Origin: an uncultured Lachnospiraceae bacterium
Lineage (GTDB): Bacteria > Bacillota > Clostridia > Lachnospirales > Lachnospiraceae
DNA length: 64,000 nucleotides
Direction: 5' to 3'
Assembly (NCBI GenBank): GCA_900318375.1
Contig: ONKG01000026.1
Coordinates: 23,882-87,881 of the forward strand
The notes under the pieces were generated by a model. The model saw nothing but the letters and a program-made list of their open reading frames with translations. It was not told the DNA's origin and did no database searches. The translations under genes and the position numbers were made by a program. Below are positions 43,856 to 52,721 of this stretch, in pieces; within the stretch, counting starts at the first letter, position 1; each line of letters begins with the position of its first letter.

Positions 43856-45505
43856 ATGTACGCTCTTTTAAAAGAATTCTCCGAAAAGATAACGAGCAGG
43901 AAATCCTACTGGATCCCCCTGCTCTTTTACACATTCGGGGCTTACGGCTTCTCCATGCTCAACCGCACAGTGGGCGCCGATGATCTGGCCACCTTCAAAT
44001 ATGTAGACGAAACCGTCTGGCTCTCGGAGCTCCGCTGGGGCGCCGTCCTGTGGAAAAAGCTGTTTTCCTTCGGAGACTGTGTTCCTTTCCTGGATAAATT
44101 TCTGTCCGTCTGCTTCCTGATGCTGGCCGGCACCGCCTTTGCCTGCCTCTTCTATCTGATGAACGGAAAAAGAGACCGCGTATGGCTCTACACCGTCGCG
44201 GCCTGCTCATTTATCACTTACCCGATCATCTGCGAGATCTGGGAATTTACCTGCGGAGGCACGATCATAGTCCCGGGTGACTATTTCTGCTGTTTCATGC
44301 TCCTGCTGATGATCCTGACCGGAAGTACGGAAACCGTCCCTGCACAGGCCCGCACGCTCCTGACAGCCGGCGTGCTGCTGACGCCCGTCATATCCAGCGC
44401 GGAATCCATCGCTCCGGTCTATGTGACAGCCGTCCTGATCATCCTGTTTTACCGCTATTGCGTCCGCAGGACCGCACGGGGCAGGAAGACCGCCTGGTTC
44501 TTTGAAGGTGTCCGCTTTGCAATCCCCCTCTTCATCGCCTTTGTCCTCCGCCTTGTCATCGGCTACGGGATCATGGGCATCATGGGGCTCAAATTCAAGC
44601 ACACAGGAGATACCAGCATAGGCTGGAAACACGGAGAAATCGGCAGCCAGCTTATCGCCCTCTTCAAGGGAATCCTGATCAACTACGGCGCCGCCGCACT
44701 GATCAATCTCCCCATCACGATCTTTATCGTATGTACCGTGCTTTTCGCTGTCCGCTGCTTTATCCTGGCTTTCAAAAACAGGTCTCCTCTTTCCGTTTTT
44801 CTCGGAATCTGCATCGGCATATCTCTCTTTTTGATTTCTCTCATACAGGGAACCGTGATGCACTACAGGACAGCCATCACCCTGATGATCTTCTGCGCCT
44901 TCGTCTTTTATCTGCATGCCGAAAGCTTTTATGACTGGATCAACAGCGGCATCCTGAAACACAAGCGCTTCCGCGTACTTCTGGGCCGCTGCGGCCTCGT
45001 CCTGCTGCTCTTCATCACCTGGCGGCAGGCCGCCCATCTTCACCGCTTCCTCGCGCTCAACAATCAGCGCTACGACAACGAGGCGGTCGTCATGCATCAG
45101 ATCGGGTACAGACTGACCGACGAGTTCGATACTGCCAAACCCATGATCTTTGTGGGAAATTTCGACAGCGGTGACGCCTTCTACTACGCCACCCACGACG
45201 ACGGCAAGAGCTGGAACGGTCAGCTCTTCCGCAAGATCCGCCACAAGATCGACGGCACTGAGCTCTGGAAGTCCCCCATGATCGTCCAGACCACTGTCTC
45301 CTCCGCCATCGACTGGTACCACCTGGAATTTGACGGAGAGCTCATGAAAGACTTCCTGGCCTACTACGGATACGACTTCGATATCATGGCTCTCTCCCGC
45401 AAAGAACTGGAGCCCTATAACGAAAAGGCAAAAGAACTCGGTATGACAACCTACGATATAGTCGACTGCGGAGATTACATACTCATCTGCATAGGAGAGC
45501 TGTAA
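43856..45505 (+). CDS. Membrane glycosyltransferase of the GtrII-like (Glucos_trans_II) type
   Basis: 549 residues, about ten membrane helices and a C-terminal extracytoplasmic domain of about 150 residues. Early features fit GT-C enzymes: an acidic pair in NRTVGADDLATFKY within the first loop, and later GTVMHYRTAITLM. Homologues such as GtrII move a sugar from undecaprenyl phosphate onto a surface polymer on the outer face. This would be the last step of the pathway encoded upstream. GAAAGGAAT precedes the ATG. A strong terminator follows. Confidence 0.8.
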   Translation: MYALLKEFSEKITSRKSYWIPLLFYTFGAYGFSMLNRTVGADDLATFKYVDETVWLSELRWGAVLWKKLFSFGDCVPFLDKFLSVCFLMLAGTAFACLFYLMNGKRDRVWLYTVAACSFITYPIICEIWEFTCGGTIIVPGDYFCCFMLLLMILTGSTETVPAQARTLLTAGVLLTPVISSAESIAPVYVTAVLIILFYRYCVRRTARGRKTAWFFEGVRFAIPLFIAFVLRLVIGYGIMGIMGLKFKHTGDTSIGWKHGEIGSQLIALFKGILINYGAAALINLPITIFIVCTVLFAVRCFILAFKNRSPLSVFLGICIGISLFLISLIQGTVMHYRTAITLMIFCAFVFYLHAESFYDWINSGILKHKRFRVLLGRCGLVLLLFITWRQAAHLHRFLALNNQRYDNEAVVMHQIGYRLTDEFDTAKPMIFVGNFDSGDAFYYATHDDGKSWNGQLFRKIRHKIDGTELWKSPMIVQTTVSSAIDWYHLEFDGELMKDFLAYYGYDFDIMALSRKELEPYNEKAKELGMTTYDIVDCGDYILICIGEL

Positions 45506-45540
45506 AAAAGCCGGCAGCGATAGATTTGTACAAAACAAAC

Positions 45541-45584
45541 GAGAGCGGTTTGAGTCACGCAGGACTCAAACCGCTCTCTATTTT
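45541..45584. terminator. Bidirectional terminator closing the amino-sugar cluster
   Basis: A perfect 16-bp stem GAGAGCGGTTTGAGTC with 6-base loop, followed by TATTTTC on the plus strand and GTTTGTTTTG on the minus strand. Confidence 0.88.
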
Positions 45585-45648
45585 CAATACTCATTCAAAG
45601 TATAAAAACTCTCTCTATTTTCAATACTCATTCAAAGTATAAAAACTC
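45575..45648. repeat. 37-bp tandem duplication at a gene end
   Basis: CTCTCTATTTTCAATACTCA and the following 17 bases occur twice back to back. One copy contains the last codons and stop of the minus-strand gene ending at 45621; the other lies between this stop and the terminator. Confidence 0.9.
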
Positions 45649-47279
45649 ACTTTGATGGGACAGTAGCTGGGGAAGAAGTAATATCCGCCATGTTCCTTTA
45701 TCAGAGTTTTCGAAGTATCGCTGTTCAGCTTTTTCAGGTGGATTCCATAGGAACCGTCTTCATCGACCATAGGACGTATATATGTGTCATTACCGAGATA
45801 AACGCCTTTATAGTATTGAATGTCCATTGTCCCGATCTTGACTCCGTCTTTAAAAGTGATCTGCGTGACATTATTCGGATTAAAGCCCGACTGCACATCA
45901 AAGATGCTGTAAGAGCCATCCTGATTCACTTCTACATTATCTGCCGCACTGTTAAACCCGGAGATCTGTGATATTTTTCCATTCTCTGCACAACTCAGCC
46001 CTCCCTTTGCAAAGAAAAGCTTGTTATTATGCCAGCCGAGTCTGATCGGAGATGAAGATCGGGAGGGATCGCCCAGCCAGGCTATTCGCTCCAATTGATC
46101 ATCCTTTGTAGAATATATTTCATATTGCTCACCGTTTCTTATCAAAGCCACAGTATTGTCTCCTGTCCTGGTGATGGACAGGTAGTCAGAAAGGTATTCC
46201 CCAAATTCATTCTCCCTGAAATTTCCGAATTTATAATACAGTTTACCGGGATCGCTGTCCCCGTTTTTGGTATAGATACACAGATCGTTTTCTCTTTCCA
46301 GAAACGTCATCCCTTCAGTAAGCAATTCTGCTTTCCCGTCAGAGGATAATTTATATTCATTGATCAGAGTCTGTTCTTCCTGCTCCCCGTTCTGACCTGC
46401 TCCTTCAGAAGCCTGGTCCCTGTACTCCGTCCTGACATAAATTTCATCATCAGAACAATAGATGACGTCACTAATCTCTCCGGCAAAATCACCTTCAATC
46501 CCGGTAGTCTCTCCGGTATTCTTGACCAGATAGAATTTTCCTTCAGACTCACAGCACAAAAAATCGCGGTTACAATATCTATATCCGAGAATAGTTTGTT
46601 TATCACCGAGAGGAACCTTATTAATTGTTGTGGAATGCCGATCTCTGTCATTTAAGATCCAATAGGCAATGTTATCAGATGAAACAATCAGCCATGATCC
46701 GTCCCATTCAGACCTATAGACTTCTATATCATCTGCGAGGATTTCAGAGCCATGTTCGTCGATATGATAAAACTTATTGTTTGTTCCGGAAGAGTGGACA
46801 AACAGCAGGACACTCCCGTCAGCCAGATTGTACAATTGTGCGAAATACTCATCGGGATCAGAATTGTCATTAATATCGATGTCCAGAATTTCTGTTTTTT
46901 TGCTGTTTGCCGCAAGGCTGTTTGTCAGCCCCTTCAAAGAAGTCCGCGACAGGTGCCTCTCTTTTTTTCCTTCGGAATTTTCTGTGTAGATGATCGCGTA
47001 AATCCACTTGCCGTCATCTGTGATAATAGTTCCGTTCTCGATTCCAGAGGAAACGGCCTTGTCGCAGAGTTCATAGCTTTTCATGTTCCCGGCCAAGATA
47101 TTATCTGTAAAATAAATATGCCTGTAATCGGTTGTCTGATCCGGGATAAAATAAATCATCGGGACCTTTTCGTATAAAAAAGGATCATCCGCCGGGATCA
47201 CCTGCGTTTTAAAAGCAACGAGCAGGAGCAGCAATACCGACGCAAGGATCTGTTTCCGGATTTTTTTACCTGTATTCAT
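45621..47279 (-). CDS. Secreted or membrane-anchored protein of unknown function (beta-propeller-like)
   Basis: 552 residues. KKIRKQILASVLLLLLVAFKTQ is an N-terminal signal/anchor. The rest is acidic, beta-rich and has repeating blocks of the type DGSVLLFVHSSG, DGSWLIVSSDNIAYW, ENDLCIYTKNGD, which suggest propeller blades, as in clostridial DUF5050-like proteins (unverified). No catalytic motif seen. AAGGAGG lies about 12 bases before the ATG at 47279. Base composition is more AT-rich than the neighbouring cluster, hinting at a separate origin. Confidence 0.72.
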   Translation of the reverse strand: MNTGKKIRKQILASVLLLLLVAFKTQVIPADDPFLYEKVPMIYFIPDQTTDYRHIYFTDNILAGNMKSYELCDKAVSSGIENGTIITDDGKWIYAIIYTENSEGKKERHLSRTSLKGLTNSLAANSKKTEILDIDINDNSDPDEYFAQLYNLADGSVLLFVHSSGTNNKFYHIDEHGSEILADDIEVYRSEWDGSWLIVSSDNIAYWILNDRDRHSTTINKVPLGDKQTILGYRYCNRDFLCCESEGKFYLVKNTGETTGIEGDFAGEISDVIYCSDDEIYVRTEYRDQASEGAGQNGEQEEQTLINEYKLSSDGKAELLTEGMTFLERENDLCIYTKNGDSDPGKLYYKFGNFRENEFGEYLSDYLSITRTGDNTVALIRNGEQYEIYSTKDDQLERIAWLGDPSRSSSPIRLGWHNNKLFFAKGGLSCAENGKISQISGFNSAADNVEVNQDGSYSIFDVQSGFNPNNVTQITFKDGVKIGTMDIQYYKGVYLGNDTYIRPMVDEDGSYGIHLKKLNSDTSKTLIKEHGGYYFFPSYCPIKVSFYTLNEY

Positions 47280-47423
47280 ATTGGATCCGTCCTCCTTCAT
47301 ATGTCTTTCCAGTAAATATGATGCTGAGGTCAAAAAGTATGCGATGGTACGATTATTATGATGTAAAGGTCAAAAGGTATCCAATGGCTCTGAGTCTCGT
47401 CAAGTTGCACAAACAGCTGAAGG

Positions 47424-47512
47424 GCCTTGGCGAGCGGCCGGTACTTGGCCGCTGATTTTTAGCGGCCTTAGCACCGCTGCCAGCGAGGGTAGAGCGAGAG
47501 CGTGCCCAAGGC
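47424..47512. ncRNA. Candidate structured RNA element
   Basis: A closing stem GCCTTGG (47424-47430) pairs with CCAAGGC (47506-47512). Inside are AGCGGCC/GGCCGCT (47433-47453) and AGCGG/CCGCT (47461-47478), then a GCGAGGGTAGAGCGAGAGCG arm, giving a multi-branch junction. The segment is far more GC-rich than its flanks and encodes no plausible protein. Direct repeats GGTCAAAA(A/G)GTAT...CGATGG or CCAATGG lie at 47330-47390. Strand and class are unknown. Confidence 0.4.
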
Positions 47513-47581
47513 GTTTGACGCGCCGGGCAGGGACCTGTTCCGGATTCACTTAAGATTCTTGCGCGATGAAGAACAAGGCAT

Positions 47582-47636
47582 CATAAAAAGCCCCGCGTAA
47601 AGCATGGATACCATGATTTACACGGGACTTTTTTAA
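47582..47636. terminator. Terminator after the first L,D-transpeptidase gene
   Basis: AAAGCCCCGCGTAAA pairs imperfectly with TTTACACGGGACTTTT around a CATGG...CCATG inner stem, with a U-run on both strands. It lies 35 bases after the minus-strand stop at 47671. Confidence 0.8.
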
Positions 47637-47670
47637 ATAGCTTTAGTGATTATCAATCAGGACGGATCGA

Positions 47671-48708
47671 TCAGTATACGATAACACGGGTATTCTTCGG
47701 TACTACCTGATGGATATACTTGGCATCCTCCAGTCTCAGGCGGATGCAGCTGTTGGACCTCATCTTGCGGAGAGTGCTGTCCTTGGGAGAATGTGTGTAG
47801 GGATTTCTGCAGCCAAGTCTGTAGAGAATCGAGTGGAAATAATTGCCTGCACTGATTCTGGTGGTATAGAAGACTGTGGAACCGCTGAAATCCTTGTAGC
47901 CATAAGCCTTGGAGCTCTTGTGGTCAAGACGGAAGCTTCCGGACGGGGACGGTGTGGATCTCTTTCCGATGGTGCAGGGCATTCCTCTGCGCACTACAGA
48001 CCAGTTGCCTTTAGATCCCTTGTAGATATTGATCTCGTAATTCTTTTTATTGACAAGGATCAGATAACGGGTGCTGCTGCTGTAGCCCTGTGCCTTCTTG
48101 TCCATTCCGTGGACATCCGTAACTGCACCGGTAGCTCCGATCTTATATCCGTCAATAGTGGTATTCGTCGCGATAGAGCCGTCAGCCTTGACATAATACA
48201 TGGCATTATTGACAAAGAACCAACCCTTTGTGCGGCGCTGTTTGCCATCGTTGGAATTGAAATAATAGAGCTTTTTGTTGATGGTGATAAAGCCGCTCGC
48301 ACGGGCACCGGCCTTCTGAGGGTGGAGATAGTAATAATCGTTGCCGATCTTCCTGTAACCGGTCAGGATCTGGCCGACGCCGATTCCCTTCGCGCCGCTC
48401 TTCACGCTGGCATAGTAAGTGGCGTTATTGATCTTAAACCATCTGCAGCAGAGATTGCCCTCTTTGCTGAAACCAAACAGCTTATTCTCTATTTTCTTGA
48501 CACAATTCTTGTAATACTTGCCGCTTGCGTAATAGTATCTGTAATACTTGCCGACCTTGACCCAGCCTGTTTTCGTTACAGCCTGTGTGCCAACGGTGTC
48601 CGCCGCTGCTGTTTCAGCTTCCGCGGGTGCTGTAAATGCCATGACCGGCATGCAGGACAGCATCAGGATCATAAGGAAAGCAAACAGCATGGTAAATTTT
48701 TTCTTCAT
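47671..48708 (-). CDS. Secreted L,D-transpeptidase-like protein with cell-wall-binding repeats (copy 1)
   Basis: 345 residues. A signal peptide (LFAFLMILMLSCMPVMA) is followed by cell-wall-binding repeats (GWVKVGKYYRYYYASGKYY, GNDYYYLHPQKAGARASGF) to about residue 205, then a YkuD domain from RYLILVNKKNYEINIY. The catalytic cysteine is Cys321 in RSNSCIRL and the upstream histidine His292 in YFHSILYRLG. The usual SHGC is replaced by SNSC, so the neighbouring histidine and glycine are both missing. It would crosslink peptidoglycan or attach proteins if active. Start ATG 48708 after GGGAGGT; a TTG at 48717 is less likely. Confidence 0.85.
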   Translation of the reverse strand: MKKKFTMLFAFLMILMLSCMPVMAFTAPAEAETAAADTVGTQAVTKTGWVKVGKYYRYYYASGKYYKNCVKKIENKLFGFSKEGNLCCRWFKINNATYYASVKSGAKGIGVGQILTGYRKIGNDYYYLHPQKAGARASGFITINKKLYYFNSNDGKQRRTKGWFFVNNAMYYVKADGSIATNTTIDGYKIGATGAVTDVHGMDKKAQGYSSSTRYLILVNKKNYEINIYKGSKGNWSVVRRGMPCTIGKRSTPSPSGSFRLDHKSSKAYGYKDFSGSTVFYTTRISAGNYFHSILYRLGCRNPYTHSPKDSTLRKMRSNSCIRLRLEDAKYIHQVVPKNTRVIVY

Positions 48709-48768
48709 AAAACTCAATACCTCCCTGTTGCGGTTCAGTTTAACAGGTTCAGATTCACAGAGTAAAGA

Positions 48769-49806
48769 TTACCATACAATAACTCTGGTGCCACGTTTCA
48801 TGTTGTCCCAGATAAACTTCGCATCTGCCAGAGGCAGGCGGATGCAGCCGTTGGACTTGTTCTTGCCGAGAGTCGCATCCTTAGGAGAGTTCGTGTAGGG
48901 ATTTGAGCAGCCCAGCCTGTAAAGGACTGAGTGGAAGAAGTTGCCTGCATTGATTCTGAACGCATAGAAAGCTGTAGCGCTCTTGAAATCCTTGCGGCCG
49001 TATTTTCCGTTCTTTGTGACCTTCAGAGAAAGTTTGAAATTACCGGACCTTGTAGGAGTGGCCTTCTTGCCGATCGTGCAGAGGATATTTCTCTTGATAT
49101 TGACCCAGTTTCCTTTGGATCCCTGGTAGAAGTTGACAAGGTGTCTGCTCTTGTCGACGAGGATCAGATAACGGGTGCTGCTGCTGTAGCCCTGTGCCTT
49201 CTTGTCATATCCGTAGGGGTCCGCAACACGGCCGTTTGCGCCGATCTTGTAACCGTCGATCGTTTTGTTGGTGGCGATGGAGCCGTCAGCCTGCACATAA
49301 TACATGAAATTGCCGACGAAGAACCAGCCCTTTGTGCGGCGCTGCTTGCCGTTGGCCGGACTGAAATAGTAGAGCTTAGCGCCGACTTTGACAAATCCGC
49401 TTGTACGGGCACCGCTCTTCTGGGGATCCAGATAGTAATAGTCATTGCCGATCTTTCTGTAGCCGGTCAGGATCTGGCCGACGCCGATTCCCTTCGCGCC
49501 GCTCTTCACGCTGGCATAGTAAGTTACATTATTGATCGTAAACCATCTGCAGCAAAGATTACCCTTCGGGCTGAAGCCGAACAGCTTATTTTCGATTTTC
49601 TTGACGCAGTTTTTATAATATTTGCCCGCTGCGTAATAATATCTGTAATACTTGCCGACCTTGACCCAGCCTGTACGACTGGCCTGTACTTCCACGGTAT
49701 CATCTGCTGCTGCCGCATCTTTGCCTGCCGGTATAGTAGCTGCCATAACCGGCATACATGACAGAATCATGATTACGACAAACAGCATCGCGAGTTTCTT
49801 TTTCAT
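48769..49806 (-). CDS. Secreted L,D-transpeptidase-like protein with cell-wall-binding repeats (copy 2)
   Basis: 345 residues, exactly the length of the next gene downstream and alike along its whole length: signal peptide, repeats GWVKVGKYYRYYYAAGKYY, then a YkuD domain (RYLILVDKSRHLVNFY). The catalytic Cys321 lies in KSNGCIRLPLADA, with His292 in FFHSVLYRLG. Here only the histidine of SHGC is replaced by asparagine. Clearly a tandem gene duplication; this copy is closer to a working active site. AAGGAGG immediately before the ATG. Confidence 0.88.
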   Translation of the reverse strand: MKKKLAMLFVVIMILSCMPVMAATIPAGKDAAAADDTVEVQASRTGWVKVGKYYRYYYAAGKYYKNCVKKIENKLFGFSPKGNLCCRWFTINNVTYYASVKSGAKGIGVGQILTGYRKIGNDYYYLDPQKSGARTSGFVKVGAKLYYFSPANGKQRRTKGWFFVGNFMYYVQADGSIATNKTIDGYKIGANGRVADPYGYDKKAQGYSSSTRYLILVDKSRHLVNFYQGSKGNWVNIKRNILCTIGKKATPTRSGNFKLSLKVTKNGKYGRKDFKSATAFYAFRINAGNFFHSVLYRLGCSNPYTNSPKDATLGKNKSNGCIRLPLADAKFIWDNMKRGTRVIVW

Positions 49807-50278
49807 GGTATCCTCCTTGCTTTGTAAGTATGGACATGCAAAATGCACGCCGTGCTGTTGTTCATGATATAAAATCAAATTGTTCGACTCATGGGTATCT
49901 TATATAATACTACGAAATACTCATTTTTTCTACACAAATTTTTCACATTTTCATGAGGTATTTGTAACCTTTTTACCAAGGCACAGAATCCACGCGATTT
50001 TTCCTGTGTAAAATATTTCCAATATTTCATATTGACAGCAAGGCTTCAGCGTCGAAACACTTACATGCGTGACGCTGCTCTTTGCTCCGTGCTTTGAGCG
50101 TCCCGAAAAGGATAAAGGCGGCTCTGGTTTTCTCTTCGGAGGCTCCTCGGGCTTTGATTTGTTAAAGAAATCCTGCAATTAACAATTTTATGTAATTAAC
50201 TTATTAAAAAATCCAACAGTATAATCATTTTCAGTTAATTAATCCAGTACGGCATAGCAAACAAAGGAGGAGCTTGTC
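49807..50278. other. AT-rich divergent promoter region
   Basis: No gene seen. Has a TATAAT at 50220-50225, 54 bases before the BspA-like gene, with a poor -35. AGCGTC...GACGCT near 50047-50078 can form a hairpin. Promoters for both divergent genes should lie here. Confidence 0.45.
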
Positions 50279-52441
50279 ATGAAAAGAAATTTATTTATAT
50301 TTCCTGTTCTGGCTGTATTTTTATTTATTCTGTCAGCCATACCCGTATTCGCTGACGATGGTGATGAATACAAATTAGATAAAACCGGTCATTTCAAATA
50401 CGAGCTGTCAGAGGAAGGACTGACCATCACATCTTATGAAGGATCTGATAAAGAAGTTATCATCCCTGATGAGATCGACGGCTACAAAGTTTCTGTCATC
50501 GGTAAAAAAGCATTCAAAGATAACACAACAATGACCAGCGTCGTGATCCCGGAAGGTGTGTCCAATATTAAGGCTGAGGCATTTTATGGATGCAACGCAC
50601 TTTCCCACATTGAATTTAATGCCAAAAACTGTACTGTGACTGCAGCAAATACCTATGATGGCAACGCAGGTGCATTCTCCGGTGCGGGATCCGCTTCTCC
50701 AAACGGATTGGAAGTTATTTTCGGAGAAAAGGTCTCAAAAGTCCCTGACAACCTGTTTGATACAGCAAGCCTGGATGGGGTCAACCATCACAATGGACAC
50801 CCTTATGCCTATGTGACATCTGTCACCTTTTCACCAGGCATCAAAGAAATCGGTTCCTGGTCCTTCCGGGGCTGTCGTGAACTGGAAACGCTTGTTTTCG
50901 GCGGAAAAGAGCAGACAATCGGAGAGGAAGCATTCTGGGGATGTGCCGCAATCAAGGAGTTGAACTTCGGAGATGCCCTCACATCTATTGGAGAAAGCGC
51001 CTTTTCCGGAAACACAGCACTGGAGTCCATCACATGGGGACAGAACCTGGATCTTATCGATGAGTACGCCTTTTCAGGCTGCACAGCACTGCCGAAGGTT
51101 ACCTTTGTTAATCCACTCACTACAATCAGCAAAGGCGCTTTCAGCAATTGTACTGCACTTAAAGAAGTGGTGCTGCCGGAAACTCTGAACAGTCTTCAGG
51201 CAGAAGCTTTTTACGGCTGCATCAACCTTAACCATATTGAGGTTGAATGCAAAAATTTATCTGTTACTGCTGCAAATACCTATGATGGCAACGCAGGTGT
51301 GTTCTCCGGTGCGGGATCTGCGTCTGTGAAAGGTCTTGAGGTTATCTTTGGAGCCAAGGCAGCGAAAGTTCCGGACAATATGTTTGATACAGCAAGCCTG
51401 GATGGGGTCAACCATCATAATGGACACCCTTATGCCTATGTGACTTCCGTCACCTTCAAGGACGGAGTTAAAGAAATCGGATCCTTCTCTTTCCGCAACT
51501 GCCAGTCTCTGGAGACGATCAACTTCGGTGAAAATATTCAATCTATCGGAGAACAATCTTTCTGGGGATGCAGTGCTCTTACAGAACTGGTTTTCAATAA
51601 AGAACTCTCTTCCATCGGAGAAAAAGCATTTTCTGACAATACCGGGCTTGAAAAAATCATCTGGGGTGAAAACCTCGATAGTATAGGTAACGACGCGTTC
51701 AGCGACTGTATCTCTCTCACCAAAGTGCACTTTGTCAACCCTATTACAACCATCGGAAGCGGTGCGTTCAGGAATTGTAAAGCACTCAAAAAGGTCATCC
51801 TTCCCGAGTCATTGACCAATCTTGGCGCAGAAGCTTTCTATGGATGCGTCGGTCTCAACCAGCTGATCGTGCAAAGCGTAAATCTTTCCGTTCCCGAAGC
51901 AAATACCTATCATGGCAACGCAGGTGTGTTCTCCAGTGCCGGGTCAGGTTCTGCGACAGGTTTTGAAGTGGTCTTCTATACGGGTGTGAAAACAGTTCCT
52001 GCCAATATATTAGACACCGCAAGTCTGGATGGAGTTAACCATCATAACGGATATGAACATGCATATGTAACATCCATTGTGTGTGCTTCCACTGTGACTG
52101 AAGTCGGCGACCGAGCCTTCCGCAGCTGCCAGAGTCTCGAAAAGATCCACTTCTACGGCAAAGACGTTGCCTTTGGCGAGGAAGTCTTCGACAACTGCGT
52201 CAATCCGTCCTTCCGCATCGAAGGCCCTGCGAACGGAACACTTCAGACCGCTGCCGGTGAGAATAATATCACCTTCAAGAGCAATAGCGAAAAAGAAGTC
52301 ATGCCGGAGATGGAAGAGCCCGAAAAGGCCACACCGGCTCCCGCCTCAGACAATACAGCCGAAACCTGGACCTGCCCCAAGGGGCACACCGGCAACACAG
52401 GAAAGTACTGCTCCGAATGCGGTACCAAAAAACCTGAATAA
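50279..52441 (+). CDS. BspA-type leucine-rich repeat surface protein with C-terminal zinc ribbon
   Basis: 720 residues. A signal peptide (LFIFPVLAVFLFILSAIPVFA) is followed by LRR_5/BspA repeats (AFYGCNALSHIEF, IGEEAFWGC). The protein is three tandem super-units of exactly 209 residues, each with NTYDGNAG-FSGAGSAS or a variant and DTASLDGVNHHNG. BspA-like proteins mediate adhesion in oral and gut bacteria. The C-terminus after a Pro/Ala/Glu linker is a four-ligand zinc ribbon (Cys699, His703 or nearby, Cys711, Cys714), odd for an exported protein. No LPXTG or membrane tail. AAAGGAGGAG precedes the ATG. Confidence 0.9.
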   Translation: MKRNLFIFPVLAVFLFILSAIPVFADDGDEYKLDKTGHFKYELSEEGLTITSYEGSDKEVIIPDEIDGYKVSVIGKKAFKDNTTMTSVVIPEGVSNIKAEAFYGCNALSHIEFNAKNCTVTAANTYDGNAGAFSGAGSASPNGLEVIFGEKVSKVPDNLFDTASLDGVNHHNGHPYAYVTSVTFSPGIKEIGSWSFRGCRELETLVFGGKEQTIGEEAFWGCAAIKELNFGDALTSIGESAFSGNTALESITWGQNLDLIDEYAFSGCTALPKVTFVNPLTTISKGAFSNCTALKEVVLPETLNSLQAEAFYGCINLNHIEVECKNLSVTAANTYDGNAGVFSGAGSASVKGLEVIFGAKAAKVPDNMFDTASLDGVNHHNGHPYAYVTSVTFKDGVKEIGSFSFRNCQSLETINFGENIQSIGEQSFWGCSALTELVFNKELSSIGEKAFSDNTGLEKIIWGENLDSIGNDAFSDCISLTKVHFVNPITTIGSGAFRNCKALKKVILPESLTNLGAEAFYGCVGLNQLIVQSVNLSVPEANTYHGNAGVFSSAGSGSATGFEVVFYTGVKTVPANILDTASLDGVNHHNGYEHAYVTSIVCASTVTEVGDRAFRSCQSLEKIHFYGKDVAFGEEVFDNCVNPSFRIEGPANGTLQTAAGENNITFKSNSEKEVMPEMEEPEKATPAPASDNTAETWTCPKGHTGNTGKYCSECGTKKPE
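50645..52200. repeat. Three 627-bp in-frame repeat units in the BspA-like gene
   Basis: The segment starting GCAAATACCTATGATGGCAA recurs at 50645, 51272 and 51899 (third copy CATGG), spacing exactly 627 bases both times. Units 1 and 2 are closest; unit 3 has diverged and ends early. Confidence 0.92.
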
Positions 52442-52523
52442 TGTATCAAAAATCCTGATGAGATTTAGAAAACTGTTAAAAACCAAATTGTAACAAATCT
52501 GAAATAAATATGCCGTAAATATT

Positions 52524-52564
52524 GGGCTTCCTGTTATATGCTTATTACAGGAAGCCCTTTTTTA
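52524..52564 (+). terminator. Rho-independent terminator after the BspA-like gene
   Basis: GGGCTTCCTGT and ACAGGAAGCCC form a perfect 11-bp stem followed by TTTTTT. Confidence 0.92.
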
Positions 52565-52721
52565 CAGAAATGCTTTTTTGAAATGTGGATTGTTAAGACT
52601 TTTCTTTAAACACTGAAGCCTTAAATATTAGGTAATAAATTAACTATTAAAAAAAAGATAAAGAAAAGATTCTTCTTTAAAGAGTGTATCACACCCGGCG
52701 TTTATTGTACCGTTCTGTCTT

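Noticed and set aside
47334-47570. Remnant of an insertion sequence
   Set aside because: Direct repeats and a GC-rich block are present but no transposase fragment or terminal inverted repeats; reported as a candidate structured RNA instead.
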